NCBI GenBank assembly: GCA_021151805.1
Contig: JAGKWN010000027.1
Span: 1-42,381, forward strand
DNA: 42,381 nt
Source of the DNA: Cytophagaceae bacterium
GTDB lineage: Bacteria; Bacteroidota; Bacteroidia; Cytophagales; Cytophagaceae
Direction: 5' to 3'
Numbering within the stretch: the stretch's first letter is position 1; each line of letters opens with the position of its first letter. Below, in pieces: positions 34,868-42,381 of this stretch. The translations under genes and the position numbers were made by a program. The notes under the pieces were generated by a model, which saw only the letters and a list, made by a program, of their open reading frames with translations, made no database searches and had not been told where the DNA came from.

Positions 34868-34919
34868 ACATAAAAAAACTCCCGTCCCGATAGTTATCGG
34901 GACGGGAGTTTTTTTATGT
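34868..34919. terminator. Strong bidirectional terminator after secG
   Basis: A perfect 24-bp stem (34868-34891 with 34896-34919) with a GC-rich centre (CTCCCGTCCCGAT) and A/T tracts on both sides, serving secG and the convergent gene ending at 34930. Confidence 0.95.
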
Positions 34920-34929
34920 TCTTACTTAA

Positions 34930-35655
34930 TTAACTATTATTTGCCTTTATACTCAGATAGCGCACGAGCGCCAGTTGGGCTACCGGCATTACTGTTTCTT
35001 TTTCGGGATATCCGATTTCCGTTTGAATCAGATACGTTGCAGGATTCGGTAATTCCGGATACTTGCGTATCAGCTCCAGCTTTTTTGAATTCACCGTATT
35101 GCTGATCGACTGTGTAAACGAATCGATCTTTTTTGTATGAATTCCCCGGAACTTTTCTTCGGCGTGGTGAAAGATGGTAATGTCATATTGATAAATATGC
35201 GTTTCTTTATCGGGCGGCTGATTCAACAGTATATAGCCGGCATCTGTATATAAAGGCTCAAGGCCAATAGGTTCTATCTGTAAACTTTTTTCAACATCTT
35301 CATAAATTCCCCTCCCTTCCTCTAACCCATTCCCCATCACGGGTATCGCAAATTCCAGGATCTCTTCGATTTCATTCATGAGCTTACTGTCTGAAACCAG
35401 TTCCCGGTATAAAAAATCAATTTTATCCGGATCAGCGGCAGCTATTTCCCTGGGAAAATTATTCTTTAAAAACTGCTTATTGTTACGGATCGCGATCAGA
35501 TTCTGATAATGACCATACAGTTCTGACAAAGGTGGATACAACCTGCGTTCCTTAAAATCGTGCTTCACGGAACTCAAATATCCCAGCAGCAGGTATTTTT
35601 TGTATTCAAAGTCAATCAAGCCTTTGGTAAGCCAATCCGAATCCAGTTGTTTCAT
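34930..35655 (-). CDS. Conserved hypothetical protein
   Basis: A 241-residue soluble, mostly helical protein (WLTKGLIDFEYKKYLLLGYL, LYPPLSELYGHYQNLIAIRN; later PIGLEPLYTDAGYILL and NPATYLIQTEIGYP). No signal, membrane or catalytic motif is seen, and I do not recognise the family beyond a likely Bacteroidetes-wide hypothetical. It is divergent from groES, with 229 bp between. Confidence 0.75.
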   Translation of the reverse strand: MKQLDSDWLTKGLIDFEYKKYLLLGYLSSVKHDFKERRLYPPLSELYGHYQNLIAIRNNKQFLKNNFPREIAAADPDKIDFLYRELVSDSKLMNEIEEILEFAIPVMGNGLEEGRGIYEDVEKSLQIEPIGLEPLYTDAGYILLNQPPDKETHIYQYDITIFHHAEEKFRGIHTKKIDSFTQSISNTVNSKKLELIRKYPELPNPATYLIQTEIGYPEKETVMPVAQLALVRYLSIKANNS

Positions 35656-35710
35656 AACGCAGTTGGTTTGGTTCTTTTCTAGTTAAAACGCTTAATACTG
35701 TCATTTTGTT

Positions 35711-35734
35711 AGTCACAGGTAATGAAATGTGACT
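35711..35734. promoter_or_regulatory. Inverted repeat upstream of groES
   Basis: AGTCACA (35711-35717) and TGTGACT (35728-35734) form a perfect 7-bp inverted repeat with 10-base spacing. It lies 150 bp upstream of groES and 56 bp upstream of the divergent gene starting at 35655, so it could be an operator for either. It does not resemble the CIRCE element. Confidence 0.35.
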
Positions 35735-35884
35735 TAGTAATCATAATATAACCCATTTTTGTCAGTTTTTAAGACTATTTTTATGCCATAATTTCCTTGT
35801 AATCCTTTGGCACGATAGTAGACAGAAAGCATTCGGAAATAAATTTCCATTATTTTAAAATCTTTTAATAATAGATAATAGATT

Positions 35885-36163
35885 ATGAGTAACGTAAACA
35901 TCAAACCACTGGCAGACAGAGTGCTGGTTGAACCAGCTGTTGCAGAAGCAAAAACAGCATCAGGCATCATTATTCCTGATACGGCAAAAGAAAAACCACA
36001 AAAAGGAATCGTAGTTGCTGTTGGAACAGGCAAAAAAGATGAGCCAATGACAGTAAAAATTGGCGACTCAGTACTTTATGGAAAATATTCCGGTACTGAA
36101 ATTTCTGTAGATGGCAAGGATTACTTGATCATGAAAGAATCTGATATCTACGCTGTTCTTTAA
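35885..36163 (+). CDS. groES: Co-chaperonin GroES
   Basis: A 92-residue GroES, the heptameric lid of the GroEL folding chamber. Conserved segments include IKPLADRVLVEP, the mobile loop (AEAKTASGIIIPDTAKEKPQ), GIVVAVGTGK and VLYGKYSGTEI. Normal length, followed by groEL after 58 bp. No CIRCE or clear heat-shock promoter could be recognised upstream. Confidence 0.98.
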   Translation: MSNVNIKPLADRVLVEPAVAEAKTASGIIIPDTAKEKPQKGIVVAVGTGKKDEPMTVKIGDSVLYGKYSGTEISVDGKDYLIMKESDIYAVL

Positions 36164-36221
36164 TTTTTAAAGAGCTTTTATACATTTAAACCGTACAAAA
36201 AAACTTAAACTACAATCTAAA

Positions 36222-37853
36222 ATGGCAAAGCAAATTTTATTTGACAGAGATGCCCGCGAAAAATTAAAAAAAGGTGTTGATGCATTGGCGGATGCAGTAA
36301 AAGTAACCCTTGGACCAAAAGGCAGAAATGTAATTTTAGATAAGAAATTCGGCTCGCCTGCAATTACCAAGGATGGTGTTTCAGTAGCAAAAGACATTGA
36401 ATTGAAAGATGCTATTGAAAATATGGGGGCGCAATTAGTAAAAGAAGTTGCATCTAAAACAGCTGATCAGGCTGGTGACGGAACAACTACAGCAACTGTT
36501 CTTACGCAGGCAATCTTTAATGCAGGTTTGAAAAACGTAGCAGCAGGTGCAAACCCAATGGATCTTAAAAGAGGTATTGATAAAGCAGTTTCTGCGATCA
36601 TCGCTGACCTTAAAGTTCAGTCTAAGAAAATCTCTAACTCAAACGAGATTGCCCAGGTTGCAACCATTTCTGCGAACAACGACCACGAGATCGGTAAAAT
36701 GATCGCGCATGCAATGGATAAAGTTGGTAAAGACGGTGTTATCACTGTTGAAGAAGCAAAAGGTACTGAAACAGAAGTAAAAACTGTTGAAGGTATGCAG
36801 TTCGACCGTGGTTACCTATCTCCGTACTTCGTTACGAATACAGATAAAATGGAGGTTGAATTAGACCGTCCGTATATCCTGATCTACGATAAAAAAGTTT
36901 CTTCCATGAAGGAATTGCTTCCGATCCTTGAGCAGGTTGTTCAGTCTGGAAGACCATTATTAATCATTGCCGAAGATGTTGACGGTGAAGCCTTGGCTAC
37001 ACTTGTTGTAAACAAAATCCGCGGTGCGCTGAAAATCGCTGCTGTTAAAGCTCCAGGCTTTGGCGACAGAAGAAAGGCTATGTTAGAAGACATCGCGATC
37101 TTAACAGGCGGTACAGTTATTTCAGAAGAAAGCGGTTACAAATTAGAGAACGCTACGCTTGAGTATTTAGGTACAGCTGAAAAGATCAACATCGATAAAG
37201 ACAATACAACAGTTGTGAATGGTTCAGGTGCAAAAGAAAACATCGTTGCACGTGTTAACCAGATCAAATCTCAGATGGAAAATACTACATCTGATTACGA
37301 TCGTGAAAAACTACAGGAGCGACTGGCTAAGTTATCTGGTGGTGTTGCCATCATGTACATTGGTGCTGCTACTGAAGTTGAAATGAAGGAGAAAAAAGAC
37401 CGTGTGGATGATGCATTACATGCAACACGTGCTGCGGTTGAAGAAGGTATCGTACCAGGTGGTGGTGTTGCCTTGATCAGAGCAGGTGCTGCGCTGGATA
37501 AAGTTCAGTTCAACAACGAAGATGAGAAAACAGGTGTTCAGATCATCCGTACAGCAATCGAAGCTCCTTTACGTGCTATCGTGTACAATGCAGGTCTTGA
37601 AGGCTCTGTAATTGTTCAGAAAGTAAAAGAAGGTTCTGGTGATTACGGATACAACGCCCGTGAAGATAAATACGAAGCAATGATTGCTGCTGGTATCATT
37701 GACCCTACTAAAGTAACTCGTTTAGCGCTTGAAAATGCTGCTTCTGTAGCATCTTTATTATTGACTACAGAATGTGTGGTTGCTGACGAGCCTGAAGAAA
37801 AATCTGCTGCAATGCCTCCAATGGGCGGTGGCGGAATGGGCGGCATGATGTAA
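36222..37853 (+). CDS. groEL: Chaperonin GroEL
   Basis: A 543-residue chaperonin subunit that folds proteins with ATP. It has KVTLGPKGRNVILDKKFG, the ATP-binding DGTTTATVLTQ (~87-97), the GGVA segment near residue 415 and the glycine/methionine tail GGGGMGGMM. Full length with no defects noted. Followed by an intrinsic terminator. Confidence 0.98.
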   Translation: MAKQILFDRDAREKLKKGVDALADAVKVTLGPKGRNVILDKKFGSPAITKDGVSVAKDIELKDAIENMGAQLVKEVASKTADQAGDGTTTATVLTQAIFNAGLKNVAAGANPMDLKRGIDKAVSAIIADLKVQSKKISNSNEIAQVATISANNDHEIGKMIAHAMDKVGKDGVITVEEAKGTETEVKTVEGMQFDRGYLSPYFVTNTDKMEVELDRPYILIYDKKVSSMKELLPILEQVVQSGRPLLIIAEDVDGEALATLVVNKIRGALKIAAVKAPGFGDRRKAMLEDIAILTGGTVISEESGYKLENATLEYLGTAEKINIDKDNTTVVNGSGAKENIVARVNQIKSQMENTTSDYDREKLQERLAKLSGGVAIMYIGAATEVEMKEKKDRVDDALHATRAAVEEGIVPGGGVALIRAGAALDKVQFNNEDEKTGVQIIRTAIEAPLRAIVYNAGLEGSVIVQKVKEGSGDYGYNAREDKYEAMIAAGIIDPTKVTRLALENAASVASLLLTTECVVADEPEEKSAAMPPMGGGGMGGMM

Positions 37854-37880
37854 TTCATGTAATAAAATCTATTCTTTTAA

Positions 37881-37913
37881 AAAACTTCCCGCGAATTAGC
37901 GGGAAGTTTTTTT
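37881..37913 (+). terminator. Terminator after groEL
   Basis: Perfect 12-bp stem AAAACTTCCCGC (37881-37892) / GCGGGAAGTTTT (37899-37910), loop GAATTA, followed by T run, 28 bp beyond the groEL stop. Confidence 0.95.
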
Positions 37914-38020
37914 GTTTATTTCCCTGTAGGATTCGTAAATTGTATTACGAAAACAATTGGCACTCTGTATCACAATCTTACGCCGGTTTTTTCGTTAAAC
38001 GGAAGAAAGAAAGTTCAACT

Positions 38021-38389
38021 ATGGTTCAAGTAACTGTGTTAAATTGGGCATACGAGCATTATTTGTATTACCTGTGTTTATCCATTGCAGATACAGACTG
38101 CGTCATTTCAGAATCAGATACAGCGCGCATCAAGAATGAATTATTCCCCAATGTAGACTCCAACCGATTGCAGTCTTTGCAGCGTGAAGTATACAACGAA
38201 TACCTGGTTCATTCAGAAACAGAACGTACCGAATTTATAGCCGCCAATGCAGCACGTTTCCTCAGAACACCTGCCATACGGGCCAAAGTAATCTCCCAGC
38301 TTGAAGCTCTTTCCGGAAAAGACGATGAAAACAATCCAGCCTGGATCATGTTCCGTTATATCCGCAAAGTGATCAATACCCTGAAATAA
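38021..38389 (+). CDS. Small helical protein, possibly TerB-like
   Basis: A 122-residue soluble all-helical protein from ATG 38021 (MVQVTVLNWAYEHYLYYLCL); the frame is open to 37940 but that part looks non-coding. The segment YLYYLCLSIADTDCVISESD resembles the acidic metal-binding turn of TerB-like domains (A-D-G-x-I-x-x-x-E), and the overall helical pattern fits, but the match is weak. Followed 27 bp later by the HAD phosphatase gene, likely cotranscribed. Confidence 0.65.
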   Translation: MVQVTVLNWAYEHYLYYLCLSIADTDCVISESDTARIKNELFPNVDSNRLQSLQREVYNEYLVHSETERTEFIAANAARFLRTPAIRAKVISQLEALSGKDDENNPAWIMFRYIRKVINTLK

Positions 38390-38416
38390 TTCTATTCCCA
38401 TTACTACATATTACAC

Positions 38417-39022
38417 ATGAGTGCATTCGAAGTACCTTCGCACATTAAAGGTTTTATTTTTGATATTGACGGTACTCTTGCAGACACAATGCCTGCCCAC
38501 TACAGAGCCTGCGTACGTGTAGCCAGTGAATTAGGCTTTGAATTTCCCCTTGATTATTTCATAGCCATGGCCGGCATCCCTACAACGGATGTATTCAAAG
38601 CCCTGCTGGAAAAACAGCATAAGACATTCATTTCGTTTGAAGAAGCCTCTGCCTTAAAAGAAAAATATTATCTGGAAGAAGTCCCTTCCATACAACCAAT
38701 ATCCTTCACAATGGATATTGTAAAAAAATATCATGGACAAATCCCCATGTCCATGGGCACCGGCGGTACACTGGAAGTGGCCGTGCCGAACGTCAAACAG
38801 ATTGATGCAGACAAATACATTTCAATTCTTGTCAGCGCAGAAGATGTAAAAAAACACAAACCTTTTCCGGATACGTTTTTAGAATGCGCCAGACGCATGC
38901 AGGTAAAGCCTGAAGAGTGTCTGGTATTTGAAGATGCTGTAAATGGCTTCCGCGCAGCAGAAGCTGCCGGCATGGGGTGGATTGATGTAACGAAATATCA
39001 TAAGCCGGAATACGTTTTTTAA
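38417..39022 (+). CDS. HAD-superfamily phosphatase (beta-phosphoglucomutase/YqaB-like)
   Basis: A 201-residue HAD hydrolase. The nucleophile motif is FDIDGTLADT (15-24) with Asp16 and Asp18, motif II lies at GTGGT (~114-118), motif III around KKHKPFPDTF, and motif IV at FEDAVNGFRAA. The small helical cap and length resemble sugar-phosphate phosphatases such as YqaB. Substrate probably a small sugar phosphate; not determinable here. Confidence 0.88.
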   Translation: MSAFEVPSHIKGFIFDIDGTLADTMPAHYRACVRVASELGFEFPLDYFIAMAGIPTTDVFKALLEKQHKTFISFEEASALKEKYYLEEVPSIQPISFTMDIVKKYHGQIPMSMGTGGTLEVAVPNVKQIDADKYISILVSAEDVKKHKPFPDTFLECARRMQVKPEECLVFEDAVNGFRAAEAAGMGWIDVTKYHKPEYVF

Positions 39023-39279
39023 TTATAAATTATGAGTTATAAATTATGAATTGGTTGAAGTGCATTCATAATTAATTCCGTCACCATGGTCTGTGGCACA
39101 CAGACCACCATCTACTCTAGGCATAGTAATCATTTTATATCCTCAATAAATTAAAAACTTGTCTTTCGTTTCTTTCTTAATTCAATCTACCTTTGGTAGT
39201 CTGTGTGCCACAGAACAAGGTGAGAGAATTGATTGAAGTTGAATTTGAATTCATAATTCATAATTCATAATTCATAATT
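39023..39279. repeat. Intergenic inverted-repeat region with two hairpin-repeat copies
   Basis: The 259 bp between two convergent genes has nested symmetry. AT-rich units (TAAATTATGAATT type at 39023-39052, ATTCATAATTC type at 39243-39279) are in opposite orientation. Inside them, about 40-bp arms at ~39070-39110 and ~39190-39233 are inverted copies of each other with roughly 80% identity. Each arm contains a hairpin: TGGTCTGTG-GCA-CACAGACCA (39087-39107) and TCTGTG-TGC-CACAGA (39200-39214). No reading frame or terminator with T run is visible. Confidence 0.7.
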
Positions 39280-39281
39280 AC

Positions 39282-42200
39282 TTACCCCTCCTTCTTTCCT
39301 TTCCCCATCGCCACTTTAGGATCATCATAGGTTCCTGTCACATGGAAAGGAATTTTCATCTTATCAATCGGAATCAATTCGATCTTGATCAGATAATCCA
39401 GGTTACCGCCCGTAATATCATTGGATCCTACTACATCGGTATTCAAGCCATTTACTTTCAGCGAAAATGGTTTGATGTATAATCTGTTGTCGGTGATGTA
39501 CGAATCCATGGAAAAGTTTTTCAGGTCCGGATTTTTCATTTCCTGTTTCGCAGACTTACTGATTTCATCAAACATTTTCATACCATTGATCTTTGCATCG
39601 GCAATGGTTACGTTTCCCCCGCCTTTCAACGACGGCAGCTTGATCATTCCTTTCTGATCCAGTTCCCCGGAAAGTTTATAATTGATGGATACACGTCCAT
39701 AGGTATCACCCGCAGCCGGGGCAAGCTTACGTACCAAGGCAATTTCATTATAAGCTTTATTGATATCAAGTTCCTTTACATCCAGGTGTACATCAAAGAG
39801 TGGATGCCTGATGTCGGTCGTATTGTAACTTCCCGTAACCGAAAAGAAAGCATTCAGCGAATTAAAACCTGTTTCATCCAGTGTAAGTATTCCGTTTTTA
39901 ATCGTGATCTCTCCTTTCAGCTTGGTAATATGCAGATCCTGATAATACACATTGGCTATTTCTGAATCAAAAACAAAATTCACATTCTTCGGCACTTCCC
40001 AAACCTTTGATTCTACGGGCAATGCAGCAACCTCTGTTGGGTTTCTGGCAGCACGCTGCTTGGCATAGGTCTTATCTATCCATGGGGTAAGGTCAAGCGT
40101 ATCACTGATCAATTTCAGATCACCGATGATCATGTCGTTATTGGCTGTGACAAAATACATATAGTTCATCAGGTCACCGGTTACCGAAAATTTGGTTCTG
40201 CCTACCCGCCCGTCGCATTTTGTCATAACAATTTTGGTAGGTGTTAACTTCAGCTGTGCTTCATTCAGATGCAGCGATCGACTGATTGCCGGAGTACGGT
40301 ATTTAAAGGCTTTTATAAGAACGTCGCCATTACAGGCAATTTTAGAATAATCACCATTTTCTATATCCAGGATAGATCCCTTGCTTTCAATATCTGCATT
40401 CACAATACCTTGCAGCTGTACACCTTCTGTTGGGAATACTTTCGTCAGCTTTTCCAGATCAAGAATACCATTGATCGAGAAATCATAATTCATTTTAATA
40501 AAATCTTCAATATACCCCTTCAGTGAAAACGGATTACCTTCCATTAAAAAAGTAAGCTGATCAAAGTCCACTCTTGTATCTTCAGCCTTGCCGCTCTTAT
40601 TCAATGCACGGGCGGTGAAATGAATATTTTCGATAGGTTCCGGATAACCTGGTGTTTTTAAATATCCATCGGTAAGGTTTATCAATGCATTGATCGAAGG
40701 AAATAAATTATTCTTCGTATCATACATGCCATCAATAGCAACAGCTGTTTCAAAAAAACCTTTCAGTTCGTTTTTAGTGCTTGGATATAATTTCTCAACA
40801 TCCGACAGATCCATAGAGGCTTTCAGGTCAGACCGAATGAAACACGGATTTAAACCTTTCATCAGCACATTGCCTGAAACATTATTCTTACCAAGCGACA
40901 TCTGAAAATTCTTCAGATCGAAATTGGTATGCTCTGGATCACCATCGGTATTGCTGCTGTTTAATGCCAAGTGAATATCGTGAAATGTTGCTGCGGCACT
41001 ATCATATTTCAGTGTACCATCATTAACCTTCAGATTCAATGTAAACGCTGGAATACTGGTTATTTCAACATGCTCCTGTATATTTTTTTTCTTATAAATG
41101 CCATTCGCTTTTAATTCCAAATTCAATTTTCCTTTTACATCAAAATGATCAATCGGAAAAATCTTTTCAATCGTTTCAAACTCCAGTTCTGCCAGTATAT
41201 CTGTATCAATATGCATTTCCGAAAATCCCTGCAGCTTACAGCGGCCCTGAACAGGATGGCCGCCAAAATCCATATTGAATCTCTTCAGATCAAAAACAGT
41301 ACTATCCATAATACCGCTGTTATTGTCAACCACCAGATCAAACTGTATGTCTTTTATTTTAGAAGGGAATTCCGGAACCTGCAGCATGGCGTCTGCAATT
41401 TTAAAATCTAGGTGGAAAGCCGGCAGCACATCACTTGTATCAAAGTATTTGCCTTTGATTAAACCGGAACAAGTGAGCAGGCCTTCAGTTTTAACCTTCT
41501 TTAATTCTTCTGTATAGGCGGAAGGCACCAAAGACAGAATATCACTAAAGGATGTTTCTTTGGAAGCAACCGTAACATCAATATCATAACCGGCATCTAA
41601 AAAAGTGATGGTGCCATCGAGTCCCAAGGCTAGTTTATTCAACTGAATATCATTCTCCTTGATTGAACAGATATTGGTGGCCATATCGTATTCAAGATCC
41701 ATATTCAGCACCAGTTTTTTATCGTGCATGTAATACATATTCCGGTCGGAAACGGAAACATGTTCAATCGTAGTTGCTGTTAAATATTCAATTTTATTGC
41801 CTGTAATTTTTATGGCTCCGTCGTGATCCAGATCATGCAGCTCAAACCAGCGGCTGGCCTGCTGATCCCAGTATTGTATAATGCCTTCGCGTATAGAAAA
41901 TTCATCCAGTGAAATGGAAGCAAATCCATCATCACTCTCTGTTACTGTATCACTTTTTATAATATAATAATTTGCATTGCCGTCATGCAGAACATGCATG
42001 TGCAGTTTAGGCTTGTTTAGTACAATACGGTCAACTTTGATCTTATTAAAGAAGATAATTTTGATCCAGTCCATTTTCAGGTCTACCCGCTCAACATGAG
42101 CCAGTGTATCGCCCTCAAATTCGTTAATGCCTACAACATCAACCTTCTTCATAGCCAGCGTTAAATGCGGAAATTGAAAAAAGAAAGAATAATCCAGTTT

Positions 42201-42365
42201 ATCGAATGTAACAACGGCATTTACATGCTCATCAATCTGTTTTTCGATCTCCTGCTTTATCTCGTCCTTATAGACCTGAACAATGATCAATGGTGTAACC
42301 AGCAGCAATGCGATCACAGTACCGATAATAATAAACAACTTCTTTTTATTTTTATTCAATTTCAT
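39282..42365 (-). CDS. AsmA-like inner membrane/periplasmic protein
   Basis: A 1027-residue AsmA-family protein, thought to be involved in lipid movement between inner and outer membranes. An N-terminal transmembrane helix (~9-31) after a lysine-rich start is followed by the family opening (VTFDKLDYSFFFQFPHLTLAMKKVDVVG). Long beta-rich repeats follow ('KGKLNLELKANGIY', 'LQGIVNADIESKG', 'GGNVTIADAKINGMKMF') and an AsmA C-terminal segment (VNGLNTDVVGSNDITGGNLDY...PFHVTGTYDDPKV). Start ATG at 42365 lies 16 bp from the window edge, so its promoter is outside. Convergent with the HAD phosphatase gene. Confidence 0.9.
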   Translation of the reverse strand: MKLNKNKKKLFIIIGTVIALLLVTPLIIVQVYKDEIKQEIEKQIDEHVNAVVTFDKLDYSFFFQFPHLTLAMKKVDVVGINEFEGDTLAHVERVDLKMDWIKIIFFNKIKVDRIVLNKPKLHMHVLHDGNANYYIIKSDTVTESDDGFASISLDEFSIREGIIQYWDQQASRWFELHDLDHDGAIKITGNKIEYLTATTIEHVSVSDRNMYYMHDKKLVLNMDLEYDMATNICSIKENDIQLNKLALGLDGTITFLDAGYDIDVTVASKETSFSDILSLVPSAYTEELKKVKTEGLLTCSGLIKGKYFDTSDVLPAFHLDFKIADAMLQVPEFPSKIKDIQFDLVVDNNSGIMDSTVFDLKRFNMDFGGHPVQGRCKLQGFSEMHIDTDILAELEFETIEKIFPIDHFDVKGKLNLELKANGIYKKKNIQEHVEITSIPAFTLNLKVNDGTLKYDSAAATFHDIHLALNSSNTDGDPEHTNFDLKNFQMSLGKNNVSGNVLMKGLNPCFIRSDLKASMDLSDVEKLYPSTKNELKGFFETAVAIDGMYDTKNNLFPSINALINLTDGYLKTPGYPEPIENIHFTARALNKSGKAEDTRVDFDQLTFLMEGNPFSLKGYIEDFIKMNYDFSINGILDLEKLTKVFPTEGVQLQGIVNADIESKGSILDIENGDYSKIACNGDVLIKAFKYRTPAISRSLHLNEAQLKLTPTKIVMTKCDGRVGRTKFSVTGDLMNYMYFVTANNDMIIGDLKLISDTLDLTPWIDKTYAKQRAARNPTEVAALPVESKVWEVPKNVNFVFDSEIANVYYQDLHITKLKGEITIKNGILTLDETGFNSLNAFFSVTGSYNTTDIRHPLFDVHLDVKELDINKAYNEIALVRKLAPAAGDTYGRVSINYKLSGELDQKGMIKLPSLKGGGNVTIADAKINGMKMFDEISKSAKQEMKNPDLKNFSMDSYITDNRLYIKPFSLKVNGLNTDVVGSNDITGGNLDYLIKIELIPIDKMKIPFHVTGTYDDPKVAMGKGKKEG

Positions 42366-42381
42366 TCTTGCAGAATCGAAT

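Noticed and set aside
35807..35823. Possible sigma-54 promoter (TGGCACG) upstream of groES
   Set aside because: The -24-like TGGCACG is present but the expected TTGCW at the -12 position is TAGAC, so the site is incomplete.

Overview
The window reads as a contiguous piece of chromosome from a Bacteroidetes (Bacteroidota) bacterium of the Cytophaga type. Evidence includes two secreted proteins with the gliding-motility-type (T9SS type B) C-terminal sorting domain, a Porin_10-like outer membrane protein, an AsmA-like protein, an LptE lipoprotein and the gene order miaB / sigma-54 activator / lptE / TPR / secG / groESL. Bacteroidetes -7 promoter boxes (TAnnTTTG) can be read upstream of several genes. 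I suspect Cytophaga hutchinsonii or a close relative, but I could not search for it. No rRNA, tRNA, CRISPR array, prophage or insertion sequence was seen.

Layout. 1-5750 (+): two T9SS cell-surface proteins, then a bacterial pentameric ligand-gated ion channel homologue whose start overlaps the second one, and a small unknown gene. 5744-9273 (-): lpxK, porin and an unknown gene packed head to tail. 9339-14868 (+): a Nif3-family protein, a coiled-coil zinc-ribbon protein, a TPR protein, pabB and an MtfA-like metallopeptidase, ending in a two-way terminator. 14903-18213 (-): a sterol-desaturase/AGMO-like membrane oxygenase, an alpha/beta hydrolase, and a Cys/Met-metabolism enzyme homologue that appears to lack the PLP lysine and has a SAM-I-type riboswitch in its leader. 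18692-19522 (+): a CvfB-like S1-domain protein.

20044-23792 (+) is the highlight: a family 2A encapsulin operon. It encodes an HK97-fold shell protein, a SufS-type cysteine desulfurase with a ~240-residue disordered N-terminal cargo-loading extension, and a serine O-acetyltransferase. Together they suggest a sulfur-handling protein nanocompartment: the acetyltransferase feeds cysteine synthesis, and the shell encloses an enzyme that strips sulfur from cysteine to a persulfide. A conspicuous symmetrical site (19939-19970) sits just upstream of a TACATTTG -7 box whose -33 region is poor, as expected for an activator-dependent promoter. The operon lies about 1.6 kb from the SAM-riboswitch leader, so the neighbourhood looks sulfur-related.

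23839-27802 (-): bestrophin-like channel, SDR oxidoreductase, outer membrane beta-barrel protein and DEAD-box helicase. 28052-39022 (+): amino-acid permease, miaB, a sigma-54 activator, lptE, a TPR protein, secG, groESL, a TerB-like small protein and a HAD phosphatase, with one unknown gene on the other strand at 34930-35655. 39282-42365 (-): a large AsmA-like protein.

Several intergenic regions carry small palindromic repeats. A ~26-bp hairpin family has four copies at two loci (19.6 kb and 39.1 kb) with compensatory stem changes, and two other palindromic repeats recur near 27.9 kb.
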